A stretch of DNA of 64,000 nucleotides from an uncultured Acidobacteriota bacterium (GTDB lineage Bacteria > Acidobacteriota > UBA6911 > RPQK01 > JAJDTT01), in the NCBI GenBank assembly GCA_951812665.1, contig CATOST010000025.1:62001-126000 (forward strand), read 5' to 3'. Of this stretch, positions 16,901 to 25,002 are shown piece by piece. The notes beneath the pieces are model-generated. The model saw nothing but the letters and a program-made list of their open reading frames with translations, had not been told where the DNA came from and ran no database searches. How positions within the stretch are numbered: the stretch's first letter is position 1; every line of letters starts with the position of its first letter. The position numbers and the translations under genes were made by a program.

Positions 16901-17090
16901 GGGCCTCCTGCGGCTCCTTGGGCGGAACCGGCTGGAGATACTCGGCCAAGGCCGCCTCGTCCCGGGAAATGTCCACGATCTCGCGGAACGGATCCCGCGT
17001 GTCTTCGTCAACCCCGCAAGCCAGGAACGGGATCAGAAACGCTCCCGCGACGAAACGTCCAGCCGTTCGCAGACACAGATTGGACTCCAT
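13923..17090 (-). CDS. PQQ-like/HEAT/cytochrome c lipoprotein dehydrogenase
   Basis: This 1055-aa protein carries a lipoprotein signal (AFLIPFLACGVDED, Cys25). Residues about 50-470 form the beta-propeller of the planctomycete-type putative membrane-bound dehydrogenases (PVAAAFDENGRLYVAEMRDY; ATHVPGRVMKHLDF). Then come HEAT-like repeats (about 490-880) and a C-terminal monohaem cytochrome c with CLKCH and a likely axial Met in NSLMPEGL. Such proteins are thought to oxidise sugars or other exported substrates, passing electrons through the haem; the substrate is unknown. The gene reads toward the island and ends 350 bp from it. It is followed upstream by the M19 homologue in the same orientation (56-bp gap), so the two may be co-transcribed with the dipeptidase first. 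Confidence 0.85.
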   Translation of the reverse strand: MESNLCLRTAGRFVAGAFLIPFLACGVDEDTRDPFREIVDISRDEAALAEYLQPVPPKEPQEALASFEAVDGFRMEMVAHEPLVNDPVAAAFDENGRLYVAEMRDYPYQPGPGEKPIGVVRLLEDTDGDGTLDRSHVFADELLWPTGVTVWNGGVYVTAPPDIWYLKDTDGDAKADIRKKVYSGFGHQNEQQMMNNIIMGVDHWIYGIASGNAGEIRSLENPDSRPVSLGARDFRFDPVSGRFETTTQTFQFGHAFDQWFNRFVCNQGMPGRHVVLPARYLERNPYLFVNLHRWLGPGANQVKPLVQGQTRLYKISPVEGWRTIRQARRIFAGSSSRSAGVGHDYLTAGSGVTMYTGHAYPEKYRGSYFMGANTGNLIHRRVLIDDGVTFRSERGEAEGSEFVRTADNWFRPVNAVNAPDGTVYFLDMSRELIEATHVPGRVMKHLDFTSGRDRGRIYRLAPPGFVSPPPPRLGEATIEELVAHLEHDGGWWRATAHRLIREREDRSAAPLLRGLLRESSRPLARMHALWSLEGLGSLRERDLLRGLGDPEAGVRVHAVRLAESRLNRSRALFRKVSDLAQDPEIRVRFQVALSLGEVRGQRALPALVRIAREGAGDFWVRNAVLSSCAEFGHQLFARLANEETFLAQPESVQWLSRLARAVGARERARELRRVLGVMAANPVLAARPSARQEIILGMAEGLAYSGGSLLGLRRLPVSATSMIKSHMERAGKIVADESASLEDRLESIRLLHHDRLSRVKPALASLVDPQQPQDLQIAAIDALAGFQSSEIPGLLLADWTAHSPRTRSKILETLFARQEWTEALLQAVSEESVAANQIDAKRRGLLLNHDDEAIRERAARLLGSEELGSRKDVLAAFQASLSLTGDHKRGEAVYRRECLKCHRLSSREHPIGPNLIRGSDKDPESLLVNILDPNRFVEPQYLQYVATDLKGGLYTGLLTDETATSVTLVEGDDLRNTLLRENIKEIRATTNSLMPEGLEENINHQEMADLITFILKYQYEVGTESAGIGYGEEVYEEMMLHPSLRPENQDPQKDN

Positions 17091-17146
17091 ACTTCACGCC
17101 TCCCGATGTCACCGGGCCCTTCAGAGGGCGGCGACTCAATTTCGAA

Positions 17147-18565
17147 TCAGGTCAATCGTCCCCGGGGTCGCTTGTCCATGATCTTGCCGGCCACCCTGAG
17201 GAAATTGCCGCCGATGATCTTGCGAATGTCGTCGTCCGAGTAGCCTCTCACCACCAACCCCACCGTCAGGTAGGGAGCGTTGACCCAGGACAGGGGACGG
17301 GGCCCGGTCTCCCACTCCCAGTAGGTCCGCGTGCCCTTGAAGCCCGTGGCCAGAAACTTACGGGGTTTCAGGATCTTGACGATTTCCGGAGCCTGCACGG
17401 CCCGGCCCATGGGACCCTGGTCCGAGGCCAGGCCCACATGGTCCACACCCACCAGCTTGACCGCGTGGTCCAGGTGCCGGTAGACGGCCTCCGCACCGAA
17501 TCCACCCAACAGGTTGGGTACGGTGATGATTCCGATCATTCCCCCTCTGTCAGCCGTACTTCGAATCGCCTCGTCGGTGGCGTTTCGATTTGGGCTCTTG
17601 CCTCCGCGGGACAGCGCCCGGCAAGCCGTGTGGCTGATGAGTACCGGTTCCTGCGAGGCCTGGATGGCGTCCAACGTCGTCTGGGTTCCGCAGTGCGAAA
17701 GATCCACCATCATCCCCAGTTGGTTCATGCGCTGGATGACGGCCTCCCCCATCTCCGTGAGGCCCGCATCCGTCTCCTGATAGTGGGAAGTTCCCAACTG
17801 GTTCCGGGTGCTGTTGGTCAACTGGCAGTGGCGGACGCCGAACCCATAGAAAAAGTCGAGACTCTTGATGGGATCCTTGATGTGGGGGCCGGCGAAACAG
17901 GCGTCGGGGCGGCCGACGTGCCAGATGACAGCATGCTTCCCGGCTCGCTTGAACCCCTGAAGGTCGTCGATTCGCAGGAACTTTTCCATGTAGGGCAAGT
18001 GGTCGAAGGCGTAGGTGGCGCTGGCCAGATACTCCAGGGAAGCGCGGTCCCCTTCACCCTCCGGGGCCCAGGCCACATCGGCGAGGCCCAGGTCGTACTG
18101 GGCTGACTCCCAAGCGAGCCGGTGGTTGGCCCGAAAACCGGGGTCGTGGACCACCTCCAGGGCGCGCCATTTCTGAATCTGTGGCATGACGGTGGATCTG
18201 AACAGCTCTCGTTTCCTTTCGGGGTCGGGCTCCCGGTCCAGAACTTCAAGCGCCCAAGCTTTCATGGACTCGGAGTAGAATCCGGTCACGTGAATCGGAT
18301 TGGACCCTCCGTAGAGATCGCAGACGACGGATTCCCGGTGGAGTTCGAGTCCATGCTCCAACTGGGCGGGTGTCGGCTTGATCTCGTCCAGAATGGCTTT
18401 TCTGGCGCCCTCGATATGGTTTCTGAACCTTCGGGTCGCCAGATCAGCGTACTCCTTGGCCGCCGCCCTTGCCTGAGAATTCCCGCCGGGTCCCTGGGCG
18501 AGCAACGACAACGCTCCCATCTGGACCAGGAACCGGCGGCGATCAGTCGTGGACTTCAGAGTCAT
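17147..18565 (-). CDS. Tat-exported M19 (membrane dipeptidase) homologue
   Basis: This 472-aa protein begins with a Tat signal (TDRRRFLVQMGALSLLAQG). Family features are YGFGVRHCQLTN, GMMVDLSHCGTQTT (zinc-ligand His) and EPVLISHTACRAL (second His). The N-terminal His-x-Asp of M19 enzymes (normally in DGHNDLP) is replaced by VVCDLYGGS. The Gly-x-Glu-Gly segment carrying the bridging Glu is replaced by VIWHVGRPDACF. The binuclear zinc site is therefore probably altered and classical dipeptidase activity uncertain. The start ATG at 18565 is close to a divergent promoter shared with the TPR gene. It lies upstream of the cytochrome dehydrogenase gene. Confidence 0.8.
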   Translation of the reverse strand: MTLKSTTDRRRFLVQMGALSLLAQGPGGNSQARAAAKEYADLATRRFRNHIEGARKAILDEIKPTPAQLEHGLELHRESVVCDLYGGSNPIHVTGFYSESMKAWALEVLDREPDPERKRELFRSTVMPQIQKWRALEVVHDPGFRANHRLAWESAQYDLGLADVAWAPEGEGDRASLEYLASATYAFDHLPYMEKFLRIDDLQGFKRAGKHAVIWHVGRPDACFAGPHIKDPIKSLDFFYGFGVRHCQLTNSTRNQLGTSHYQETDAGLTEMGEAVIQRMNQLGMMVDLSHCGTQTTLDAIQASQEPVLISHTACRALSRGGKSPNRNATDEAIRSTADRGGMIGIITVPNLLGGFGAEAVYRHLDHAVKLVGVDHVGLASDQGPMGRAVQAPEIVKILKPRKFLATGFKGTRTYWEWETGPRPLSWVNAPYLTVGLVVRGYSDDDIRKIIGGNFLRVAGKIMDKRPRGRLT

Positions 18566-18718
18566 CTTGATTCCCTTCGCTAATTCCCGGTCAGTCTACT
18601 ACGAGACTTGGAGAATCGCGCGTCCGGTCCGGTTTCCGAGCCTCCGGAAAACCGGAAAAACCCGGCGGTCATGGTATCCTGCGTCTTGCCGGTGCTCTAT
18701 GGCCCGGAGACGGAAAAC

Positions 18719-19978
18719 GTGAGCGCATCTCCTCCTGTTGCCTTCTCCAAGCTCCTCCCCTATGTGGCCGTAATGCTCTGCCTAGCGGGAGGAATCCGGA
18801 GTCAGTCCGCCCCCTCTCCCGACAGCGCCATGGAGAAGATGAAGCTGCACCAGGACTACCTGGGAGCGTTGGCCGACCTCGCACAACTGCTGAAGGCTCC
18901 CAACCCTTCACCGGTCATCTACTATTTGGCCGGTATCTGTCAGACCTCCCTTCGCAACTACCCGGAAGCCATCGAGAACTTCCAACAGGCCATGGACAGG
19001 GGTCTGGACAGTTGGGAGCTGAGGCTGAGCCTGGGAGTCGCGTTCGCCCGCATGGGCCGGGATTCGGAGGCCCGCCGTGAACTGGAGCTGGTGCTTCAAC
19101 TCCGGCCCGGCGAGCCGACCGCTCTTTTCCACCTGGGAGAGCTGGATCTGAAGGAGGGCTTGTACCCCGCGGCGGAACGGAACTTCCGCCAGGTCCTGCG
19201 CCTGAATCCGGGCCACGAGAACATCCTCTTCAATCTGGGGACCAGCCTGCTGCGCCAGGGCAAGGAGGCGGAAGGCCAAACCGTGCTGAAGAACCATCGC
19301 CAGAGAGCCCATCTGCGCGGGCGGCTCAAGACGCTTCGATGGATGTCCGCCTCGCCCCGGGCCAACGCGGAAGTGTTCGCCGACCTGGGAGACGCGAACC
19401 TGGAGATCGGCGATCAGCGGGCCGCTCTGGATGCGTACGCCCGTGCGGAGAGACTGGAGCCGAACACCCACCTGACCGGTTTCGGACGGGGCAAGCTCAG
19501 TTTCGGACGGGGAGATCTCCATGCCGCCGGGACGCACCTTCGCCGCTACCTGGACCAAGGCGGCCAGAGCTGCGAGGCGTTCCTCCTCTTGTCGCTGGTG
19601 GAACGGCGGACCCAGCGCCACCAGGAGGCCCGAAACGCCGCCTCCAGGGGCCTGGACGCCTGTCCCCAAGACGTGGGCCTGCTCTCCACAGCGGCGCGGC
19701 TGGAGATGGAACGGGGCAATCTGGAACAGACCGGCGCCCTGGCCGAGCGGATCATGCGGGCCGACCCCACGGATCCTACGGGCCCCTTCATCAGGGCGCT
19801 CTCATTCCTCTATCGAAAACGGCTGAACGAGGCTGAACCGATGGCCCGGAAGGCGTTGGAGTTGAACGACCAGGATCCGAAGCACCATCAACTGCTGGAA
19901 CGCATCTACCAGTCCATGGGCGCCTTTGATAAAGCTCGTTTCCACGGCGCCAAGGCACGGGAGTTGGCGAGGAAATGA
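18719..19978 (+). CDS. Exported TPR-repeat protein
   Basis: This protein has about 419 residues. I take the GTG at 18719 as start because GGAGA lies 8 bases upstream and the following residues make a clean signal peptide (KLLPYVAVMLCLAGGIRSQS); an ATG at 18671 is an alternative. The rest is a chain of tetratricopeptide repeats (for example SPVIYYLAGICQTSLRNYPE, EPTALFHLGELDLKEGLYPA, HENILFNLGTSLLRQGKEAE, DPKHHQLLERIYQSMGAFDK). TPR solenoids bind protein partners. No catalytic domain is present. It is transcribed divergently from the M19 homologue. Confidence 0.8.
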   Translation: MSASPPVAFSKLLPYVAVMLCLAGGIRSQSAPSPDSAMEKMKLHQDYLGALADLAQLLKAPNPSPVIYYLAGICQTSLRNYPEAIENFQQAMDRGLDSWELRLSLGVAFARMGRDSEARRELELVLQLRPGEPTALFHLGELDLKEGLYPAAERNFRQVLRLNPGHENILFNLGTSLLRQGKEAEGQTVLKNHRQRAHLRGRLKTLRWMSASPRANAEVFADLGDANLEIGDQRAALDAYARAERLEPNTHLTGFGRGKLSFGRGDLHAAGTHLRRYLDQGGQSCEAFLLLSLVERRTQRHQEARNAASRGLDACPQDVGLLSTAARLEMERGNLEQTGALAERIMRADPTDPTGPFIRALSFLYRKRLNEAEPMARKALELNDQDPKHHQLLERIYQSMGAFDKARFHGAKARELARK

Positions 19979-19982
19979 GGAA

Positions 19983-20056
19983 AATAGGAGCGGGGGTCTT
20001 CCTACCCCCGCGACGAGGGAAAGGAAACCGGGGGGACAGGAAAGTCCCCCCTCCTA
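19983..20056. repeat. GGGGACA hairpin family, copy A
   Basis: A unit bounded by TAGGAG and CTCCTA contains GGGGGTCTTCCTACCCCCG and GGGGGGACAGGAAAGTCCCC, each able to fold. It follows the TPR gene stop directly and precedes the molybdoenzyme promoter region. Confidence 0.6.
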
Positions 20057-20136
20057 AGGGCGGCGTGGCGGGTTGGGAGAGGTGCTGCTAGCATGAGGTT
20101 GAACCTACCGAAAACCGAAACTTACGGAGACATGCC

Positions 20137-21297
20137 ATGAGAGATGAACGATCCCTTTCACGACGCGAGTTGCTGCGCGGAGGCTTGGCGGCGACCGGCG
20201 CTACGTTCCTTAATTCTTCGGTCTTCGGATTCGTGCTGCCTCCTGTGGAGACCGGAGAGACCCTCGTGCCCTTCCTGGATCCTCAGCCGGTGAATCCGGA
20301 CCGGGCCATGGTGCAGTGGGATCAGCTCCAATCCTGGATCACGCCCGAGTCGGATTTCTTCAGCGTCAAACACTACGGGATCCCCGAAGTGGACATGGGG
20401 AAGTGGAGGCTCAGCATCGGAGGATTCGTGGACCGGCCCCTGGCGCTGACCCTGGAGGATCTGAAGGCCCGTCCCAAGAGTCACTACACCGCCACGCTCG
20501 AGTGCTCCGGAAACGGGGCGTCGGAGCGATTCATGGGGGCCATCGGGAATGCCCGGTGGAGCGGGACCCGGCTGGGTCCGGTCCTGGAGGAATGCGGTCT
20601 GAGCCCGGAGGCCACCGAAGTGGTCTTCTTCGGAGCGGACCGGGGCAAGGAGGAGATCCGGGACAACGAATACGAACAGAATTTCGGGCGCAGTCTTTCG
20701 GTCAAGGAAGCGTTTCGGGATCGGGTTCTGTTGGCTTATGAGATGAACGGGAAACCGTTGAGCCAGACCCATGGCGCTCCCCTCCGCTTGGTGGTTCCCG
20801 GCTGGTACGGAGTAGCCTGGGTCAAGTGGCTCTGGCGCGTCGAGGTCCATGACCGCCAATTCCTGAGCCGCTTCATGGGGCGCGACTACGTCACGATCCG
20901 CGGTGAGGAAAGGGACGGCGAGACCATCTGGCGCGAGACCTCGGTGGGCCGCATGAATCTCAAGTCCATCGTGGCCCGGGTGACCCGTCTGGATGGCGGC
21001 GGCATTCGCGTCATGGGCGCGGTCTGGAACGATGGGACTCCGTTGAAGGGGGTCGAGCTCAAGCTGGACGACGGCCCTTGGAGGAAGACCGAGTTGGGCG
21101 AAGGAACGGATTATCCCCACAGTTGGACCTTCTGGTCCTACGACTGGAACGATCCTGCGCCGGGCGAGCACACCCTGGTCTCCAGAGCCGTCGACGCTCG
21201 GGGCCGGGTCCAGCCGGCGCCGGAAGACGAAGTAATCCGGCTGAAGAAGACCTACTGGGAAGCCAACCAGCAGATCCGGCGGCGGATCCGCCTCTGA
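20137..21297 (+). CDS. Tat-exported sulfite-oxidase-family molybdoenzyme
   Basis: This 386-aa protein has a Tat signal (SLSRRELLRGGLAATGATF). The oxidoreductase molybdopterin domain carries the molybdenum-ligating cysteine in TATLECSGNGAS (Cys123), with HGAPLRLVVPGWYG and WLWRVEV further on. A C-terminal immunoglobulin-like dimerisation domain follows (IRVMGAVWNDGTPLKGVELK). Architecture and length match SorA/YedY-like periplasmic enzymes, which oxidise sulfite or reduce oxidised substrates with a Mo-pterin cofactor. No dedicated cytochrome subunit is adjacent, and the substrate cannot be assigned. ATG 20137 has GGAGA upstream. The next gene starts four bases after its stop, so the two are an operon. 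Confidence 0.85.
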   Translation: MRDERSLSRRELLRGGLAATGATFLNSSVFGFVLPPVETGETLVPFLDPQPVNPDRAMVQWDQLQSWITPESDFFSVKHYGIPEVDMGKWRLSIGGFVDRPLALTLEDLKARPKSHYTATLECSGNGASERFMGAIGNARWSGTRLGPVLEECGLSPEATEVVFFGADRGKEEIRDNEYEQNFGRSLSVKEAFRDRVLLAYEMNGKPLSQTHGAPLRLVVPGWYGVAWVKWLWRVEVHDRQFLSRFMGRDYVTIRGEERDGETIWRETSVGRMNLKSIVARVTRLDGGGIRVMGAVWNDGTPLKGVELKLDDGPWRKTELGEGTDYPHSWTFWSYDWNDPAPGEHTLVSRAVDARGRVQPAPEDEVIRLKKTYWEANQQIRRRIRL

Positions 21298-21301
21298 CCG
21301 C

Positions 21302-22360
21302 ATGAGCAAGCGTCTGGCGGTCTTCGGCGCCGGCGCCATCGGGGGCCAGGTCGGCGCCCGGATGTTCGCCGCGGGACACGACGTCACGCTGATCGAGCCG
21401 TGGCCGGAACAGTTCCGGGCCATTCGGGACTCGGGTCTTCGGATCGAAGACGAAGAAGGGCCGGTTCACCTCCGCCCGCCGGTCGTCCATACGGACCAAC
21501 TCGACCGCCTGGATCCGGTGGATATCCTCTTTCTGGCGGTGAAATCGTACGATTCGGACGCCGCCGTGGAGAGGGTTCTTCCCCGCCTGGCACCGCAGGC
21601 CTGGGTGGTCAGCACCCAGAACGGCATCAACGAAGAAATCATCGCCCAGCGGGTCGAAAGCGGCCGGATTCTGGGTGTCGTCATCCTGATCAACGCCGTG
21701 CTGGAGGCTCCCGGCCGGATCCAGGTCTCCACGCAATCCGTCTCCCGGTCCTCCAACCTCGACGCTCCCGGAGCCTACGTGGGTGAGTACGCCGAGTCCT
21801 CGGTGAGCAAGGCTGAAGAAGTGGCCCGGTATCTGAACACCGTGTGGCCGGCGAAGACCACCCGCGATCTGATGGCCATGCGCTGGACCAAGCTGGCCAC
21901 CAGCGCCATGGTCAACGCGCTTTCGGGAATCACCGGCCTGCGGTCGGCTCCCCTTCTGGGTGAGCCGGATGTGCGCAAGGTCATGATCCAGTTGGCGGCG
22001 GAGGTGGTCCACGTAGCCCAGGGCCATGGACACGCCATCCACCGGGTCCTGGGTCACTGCACGCCGGATCAGGTGCTGGCGGCCGCCCGCGGGCGGGACG
22101 GGACCATGGACCGGCGGCTGGCCCGGATGTCGGAACGGATCAGTCCTGCTGCCGCGACTTCCCTGCTCCAGGATCACTGGAAGGGACGGATCACCGAGGT
22201 GGATCACTTCAACGGATTCGTGGTCCGGAAGGGGAGGGAGAAAGGGGTGCCGACACCGGTCAACGAGGCGGTCCGGCGACTCATGAAGCGGATCGAGCGA
22301 GGAGAGATCTCCTCCGGAATGGGCGCTCTGGAACCGCTGGTGGATCTGGTGAAGGGGTAG
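21302..22360 (+). CDS. 2-dehydropantoate 2-reductase family protein
   Basis: This 352-aa cytoplasmic NAD(P)-dependent reductase has Rossmann motif AVFGAGAIGGQVGARMF at the N-terminus, the substrate-domain lysine block TRDLMAMRWTKLATSAMVNA near residue 195, and the C-terminal helix with ITEVDHFNGFVVRKGREKG. These are the hallmarks of ketopantoate reductases (PanE/ApbA). In pathways with this gene context, paralogues often reduce other 2-keto acids rather than serve pantothenate synthesis. The start is four bases after the molybdoenzyme stop. It ends next to a hairpin repeat separating it from the convergent dehydrogenase. Confidence 0.85.
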   Translation: MSKRLAVFGAGAIGGQVGARMFAAGHDVTLIEPWPEQFRAIRDSGLRIEDEEGPVHLRPPVVHTDQLDRLDPVDILFLAVKSYDSDAAVERVLPRLAPQAWVVSTQNGINEEIIAQRVESGRILGVVILINAVLEAPGRIQVSTQSVSRSSNLDAPGAYVGEYAESSVSKAEEVARYLNTVWPAKTTRDLMAMRWTKLATSAMVNALSGITGLRSAPLLGEPDVRKVMIQLAAEVVHVAQGHGHAIHRVLGHCTPDQVLAAARGRDGTMDRRLARMSERISPAAATSLLQDHWKGRITEVDHFNGFVVRKGREKGVPTPVNEAVRRLMKRIERGEISSGMGALEPLVDLVKG

Positions 22361-22365
22361 GCATT

Positions 22366-22441
22366 GGAGGAGGGACTTTCCTGTCCCCCATTCTTATATT
22401 GGGCGGCGACGAAGAGGGGGACAGGAAAGTCCCCTCCTATA
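22366..22441. repeat. GGGGACA hairpin family, copy B (large inverted repeat)
   Basis: GGGACTTTCCTGTCCCCC (about 22372-22389) and GGGGGACAGGAAAGTCCC (22416-22433) are exact inverted repeats, 18 bases each, with a 26-base spacer. The whole lies between two convergent genes and even contains the stop codon of the minus-strand one (22437). It could form a very stable hairpin acting as a bidirectional terminator. Confidence 0.7.
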
Positions 22442-23396
22442 AGACCTCCGGATTGACGCAGTGCCGGGGGCGTTCCCCCTGCAGCACGGCCAGCATGTCG
22501 TTGGCCATGGAACGCCCGACCCGGTCCATGGCCAGGTGGCTCATTCCCAACGCGTGGGGCGCGAAAAGGCACCGGGGATTCTTGAAGATCCGGTGGGAAA
22601 CGTCGGGGGGTTCGGTGGTAAACACGTCCAGTCCCACGTAGCTGAGCTGCCCCTCATCAAGCGCGTCGGCCAAAGTATCGAGACCGTCGGTGATGCCGCC
22701 GCGGGCCAGGTTCAGCAGAACCGCTCCCCGCTTCATGCCGGCCACCGCCTCGCGGTCGATCATGCCCCGGGTCTCGTCGTTCAGGAGCATGTGCAAGGAA
22801 ACATAATCGGACTGGGCCAACAGTTCCTTCAACGAGACCTTTCGGACTCCGATCTCCGCCATCCGATCAGCGTCCACGTACGGGTCGTAGCCCAGCACCG
22901 TCACTTCGAAGGGTTGCAGCAGCCTGGCCAGGTACGACCCGATCCGGCCCAATCCCACGATGCCGAACGTGTGGCCGGCCACGTCCCCGACCAGTTCGTC
23001 GTAACGGCGGTCCCAGTTGCCGCTTCGGACCGCGGCGTCCATTATGCGCATGTTCTTGACCAGGCAGAGCAGCATCCCCAGGGCCCCTTCGGCCACAGAG
23101 AATCCGCCCACCGGGGCGATGATGAGGGGAATCGACCGGCGGGTCAGGGCCGGCACGTCCACGTTGTCGTACCCGACGCCGGTCCTGCCCACGACCTTGA
23201 GGTCGGGGGCGGCCTCCACCAACTCCGGTGTGATCCGGGCCTCTCCCCGGGCGACGATCCCGATCGTGCCCGTGAGCAGGCCCGACAACGTCTTCTGATC
23301 CGTGCTGGGCGAGGTCACCGTCGGCGCATGGGCCTCCAGCAACTCAATCACGATCTCTTCCACCGGGGCCGTCACCAGGATTCTCTTCTGAGTCAT
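22437..23396 (-). CDS. D-2-hydroxyacid dehydrogenase (phosphoglycerate dehydrogenase-like)
   Basis: This 319-aa protein has the family order complete. An N-terminal catalytic half is followed by VGRTGVGYDNVDV, then the NAD-binding GIVGLGRIGSYLARLL, the Arg block VLLNLARGGI, the Glu block LDVFTTEPPD and the catalytic His in LFAPHALGMSH. It oxidises or reduces D-2-hydroxy acids with NAD; the exact substrate is not deducible, although such genes beside Gfo/Idh oxidoreductases usually serve sugar-acid catabolism. No ACT domain is present, which argues against a serine-pathway SerA. It is divergent from the Tat oxidoreductase at 23526. Confidence 0.85.
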   Translation of the reverse strand: MTQKRILVTAPVEEIVIELLEAHAPTVTSPSTDQKTLSGLLTGTIGIVARGEARITPELVEAAPDLKVVGRTGVGYDNVDVPALTRRSIPLIIAPVGGFSVAEGALGMLLCLVKNMRIMDAAVRSGNWDRRYDELVGDVAGHTFGIVGLGRIGSYLARLLQPFEVTVLGYDPYVDADRMAEIGVRKVSLKELLAQSDYVSLHMLLNDETRGMIDREAVAGMKRGAVLLNLARGGITDGLDTLADALDEGQLSYVGLDVFTTEPPDVSHRIFKNPRCLFAPHALGMSHLAMDRVGRSMANDMLAVLQGERPRHCVNPEVL

Positions 23397-23525
23397 GGAG
23401 GTTTCCTATCCTTAGTCAGTGTCTACGTTTAGGGATCGTACGGACCTTGTCGGGTTCCACCCACTTCGCTACCATTGTCCAATCGGTTCCGACAACCGGA
23501 ACCCGTCGATCAAACCTGACGGAGT

Positions 23526-24854
23526 ATGAGTCAATCTTCCATCAACAGGCGATCCTTCCTGTCCCATTCGGCCGGCGCCGGAGCCGGACTCGCACTGGCC
23601 GGATTTCCCGCCATCGCCAAATCCCGGGACGTTAACGGTCAGATCCGGGTCGGCATCGTCGGTCCCGGCGGCCGCGGCAGAGGCATCATGAGGGAGTTCT
23701 TCGAAGGTAACCAGCGTTTCAACGCCCGCCTCACGGCGGTTTGCGACGTCTGGAACGACGCCCGGGAGCAAGCGAAGGCGCTGACCGAGGAACGGCAGGG
23801 AACGACGCCCAAGGTCTACCGCCACCACGAGCAGATCGTGAACGACCCCGACATCGACGCTCTCATCATCGCCACTCCGGATCATGCCCACGCCCAGATC
23901 CTCGAAATGGCCGCCAACGCGGGTAAGGACGCCTACTGCGAGAAGCCCATGGGCAACGTCCTGTCGGAGACCAACGCGGCGCTGGACGCGGTGAAGAAAG
24001 CGGGCAGCATCGTCCAGATCGGCACCCAGCGGCGGAGTTCCCCCAAGTACCGGCAGGCGGCCAAGATGATCGCCGACGGGATCATCGGAGACGTGGTCAA
24101 GGTCGACCTCTACTGGAGCTGGTACAGCCCCTACCGCTGGGCCAAGAAGGACCAGGACCTGGCGAAGATCAAGGCAAGCGACGTGGACTGGAACACCTGG
24201 CTCATGGGGAAACCGCACCGCCCCTTCGACCCCAGGGTGTTCCGCTGCTTCCGCCTCTGGAAGGACTTCTCCAGCGGCATCATCGACCAGTGGATGACCC
24301 ACGGCATCGACCTGGCCCACATGCTCACCGGCACCTCCTATCCTCTGAGCGCCGTGGCCCACGGCGGCATCTACGCCTGGAAGGACTGGAGGGAGAACGC
24401 CGACACCATCGAGGTCTCCTTGGAGTACGAGAAGAACGGCCGAAAGTTCTTGACCGTCTACTCCACCAACCTGATCAACGGATACGGGAAGGCCACCCAA
24501 TTGCACGGCACCCTGGGCAGCTTCGAGGCCGGAGGCTCCAACAATCGTGAGGACTGGAGCAAGGGCCGAGCCGAGTCCAGCGCCAACCCCAACGTCCCCT
24601 GGCACTTCTCGGGCCGGGGAGTGAAGGCCGAGGGCAAGATCGAGGATCAGGTTCCTGTTCCCGATGCTCCGGGCGAAAGGAGCCATGTGGCCAACTGGCT
24701 TGACGCCGTTCGCGCCCGGGACAGCAAGAGGCTGTACTGTCCCGTGGAGGCCGGATACGGTCATTCCATCGCCTGCATCATGTCCACCGATTCCTATTGG
24801 AGCGGCCGGCGCATGACCTTCGATCCCGTCAAGCGGACGATTCAGGCCGGCTGA
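23526..24854 (+). CDS. Tat-exported Gfo/Idh/MocA-family oxidoreductase
   Basis: This 442-aa protein has a Tat signal (INRRSFLSHSAGAGAGLALA) and a dinucleotide-binding motif RVGIVGPGGRGRG. It also has the canonical lysine motif DAYCEKPMGNVLSE and a C-terminal domain with IIDQWMTHGIDLAHMLTG. It retains the EKP lysine, unlike the paralogue at 8621, so it is likely an active NAD(P)-dependent sugar/cyclitol oxidoreductase working outside the cytoplasm. It is a single gene with its own strong terminator 15 bp downstream. ATG 23526 is close to the divergent dehydrogenase, with roughly 130 bp of shared promoter space. Confidence 0.85.
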   Translation: MSQSSINRRSFLSHSAGAGAGLALAGFPAIAKSRDVNGQIRVGIVGPGGRGRGIMREFFEGNQRFNARLTAVCDVWNDAREQAKALTEERQGTTPKVYRHHEQIVNDPDIDALIIATPDHAHAQILEMAANAGKDAYCEKPMGNVLSETNAALDAVKKAGSIVQIGTQRRSSPKYRQAAKMIADGIIGDVVKVDLYWSWYSPYRWAKKDQDLAKIKASDVDWNTWLMGKPHRPFDPRVFRCFRLWKDFSSGIIDQWMTHGIDLAHMLTGTSYPLSAVAHGGIYAWKDWRENADTIEVSLEYEKNGRKFLTVYSTNLINGYGKATQLHGTLGSFEAGGSNNREDWSKGRAESSANPNVPWHFSGRGVKAEGKIEDQVPVPDAPGERSHVANWLDAVRARDSKRLYCPVEAGYGHSIACIMSTDSYWSGRRMTFDPVKRTIQAG

Positions 24855-24868
24855 CCTCGATTTTCCCG

Positions 24869-24909
24869 AAAGGGCCTGCATCCACCGGGGTGCAGGCCCT
24901 TTCTTTTTT
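24869..24909 (+). terminator. Rho-independent terminator
   Basis: AAAGGGCCTGCA (24869-24880) pairs with TGCAGGCCCTTT (24891-24902) around a ten-base loop and runs into CTTTTTT. A perfect 12-bp stem plus U-tract directly after the Gfo/Idh gene makes this the clearest terminator in the window. Confidence 0.9.
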
Positions 24910-25002
24910 GCGGCCGCCGCGGAAGTCCCGGGCGCCGATTGCGAGCGATCGAGCGTCCCGCCGTGTGAGGCTCCGTCATCATTCTGTTTCAAGGAGGGTT
25001 CC

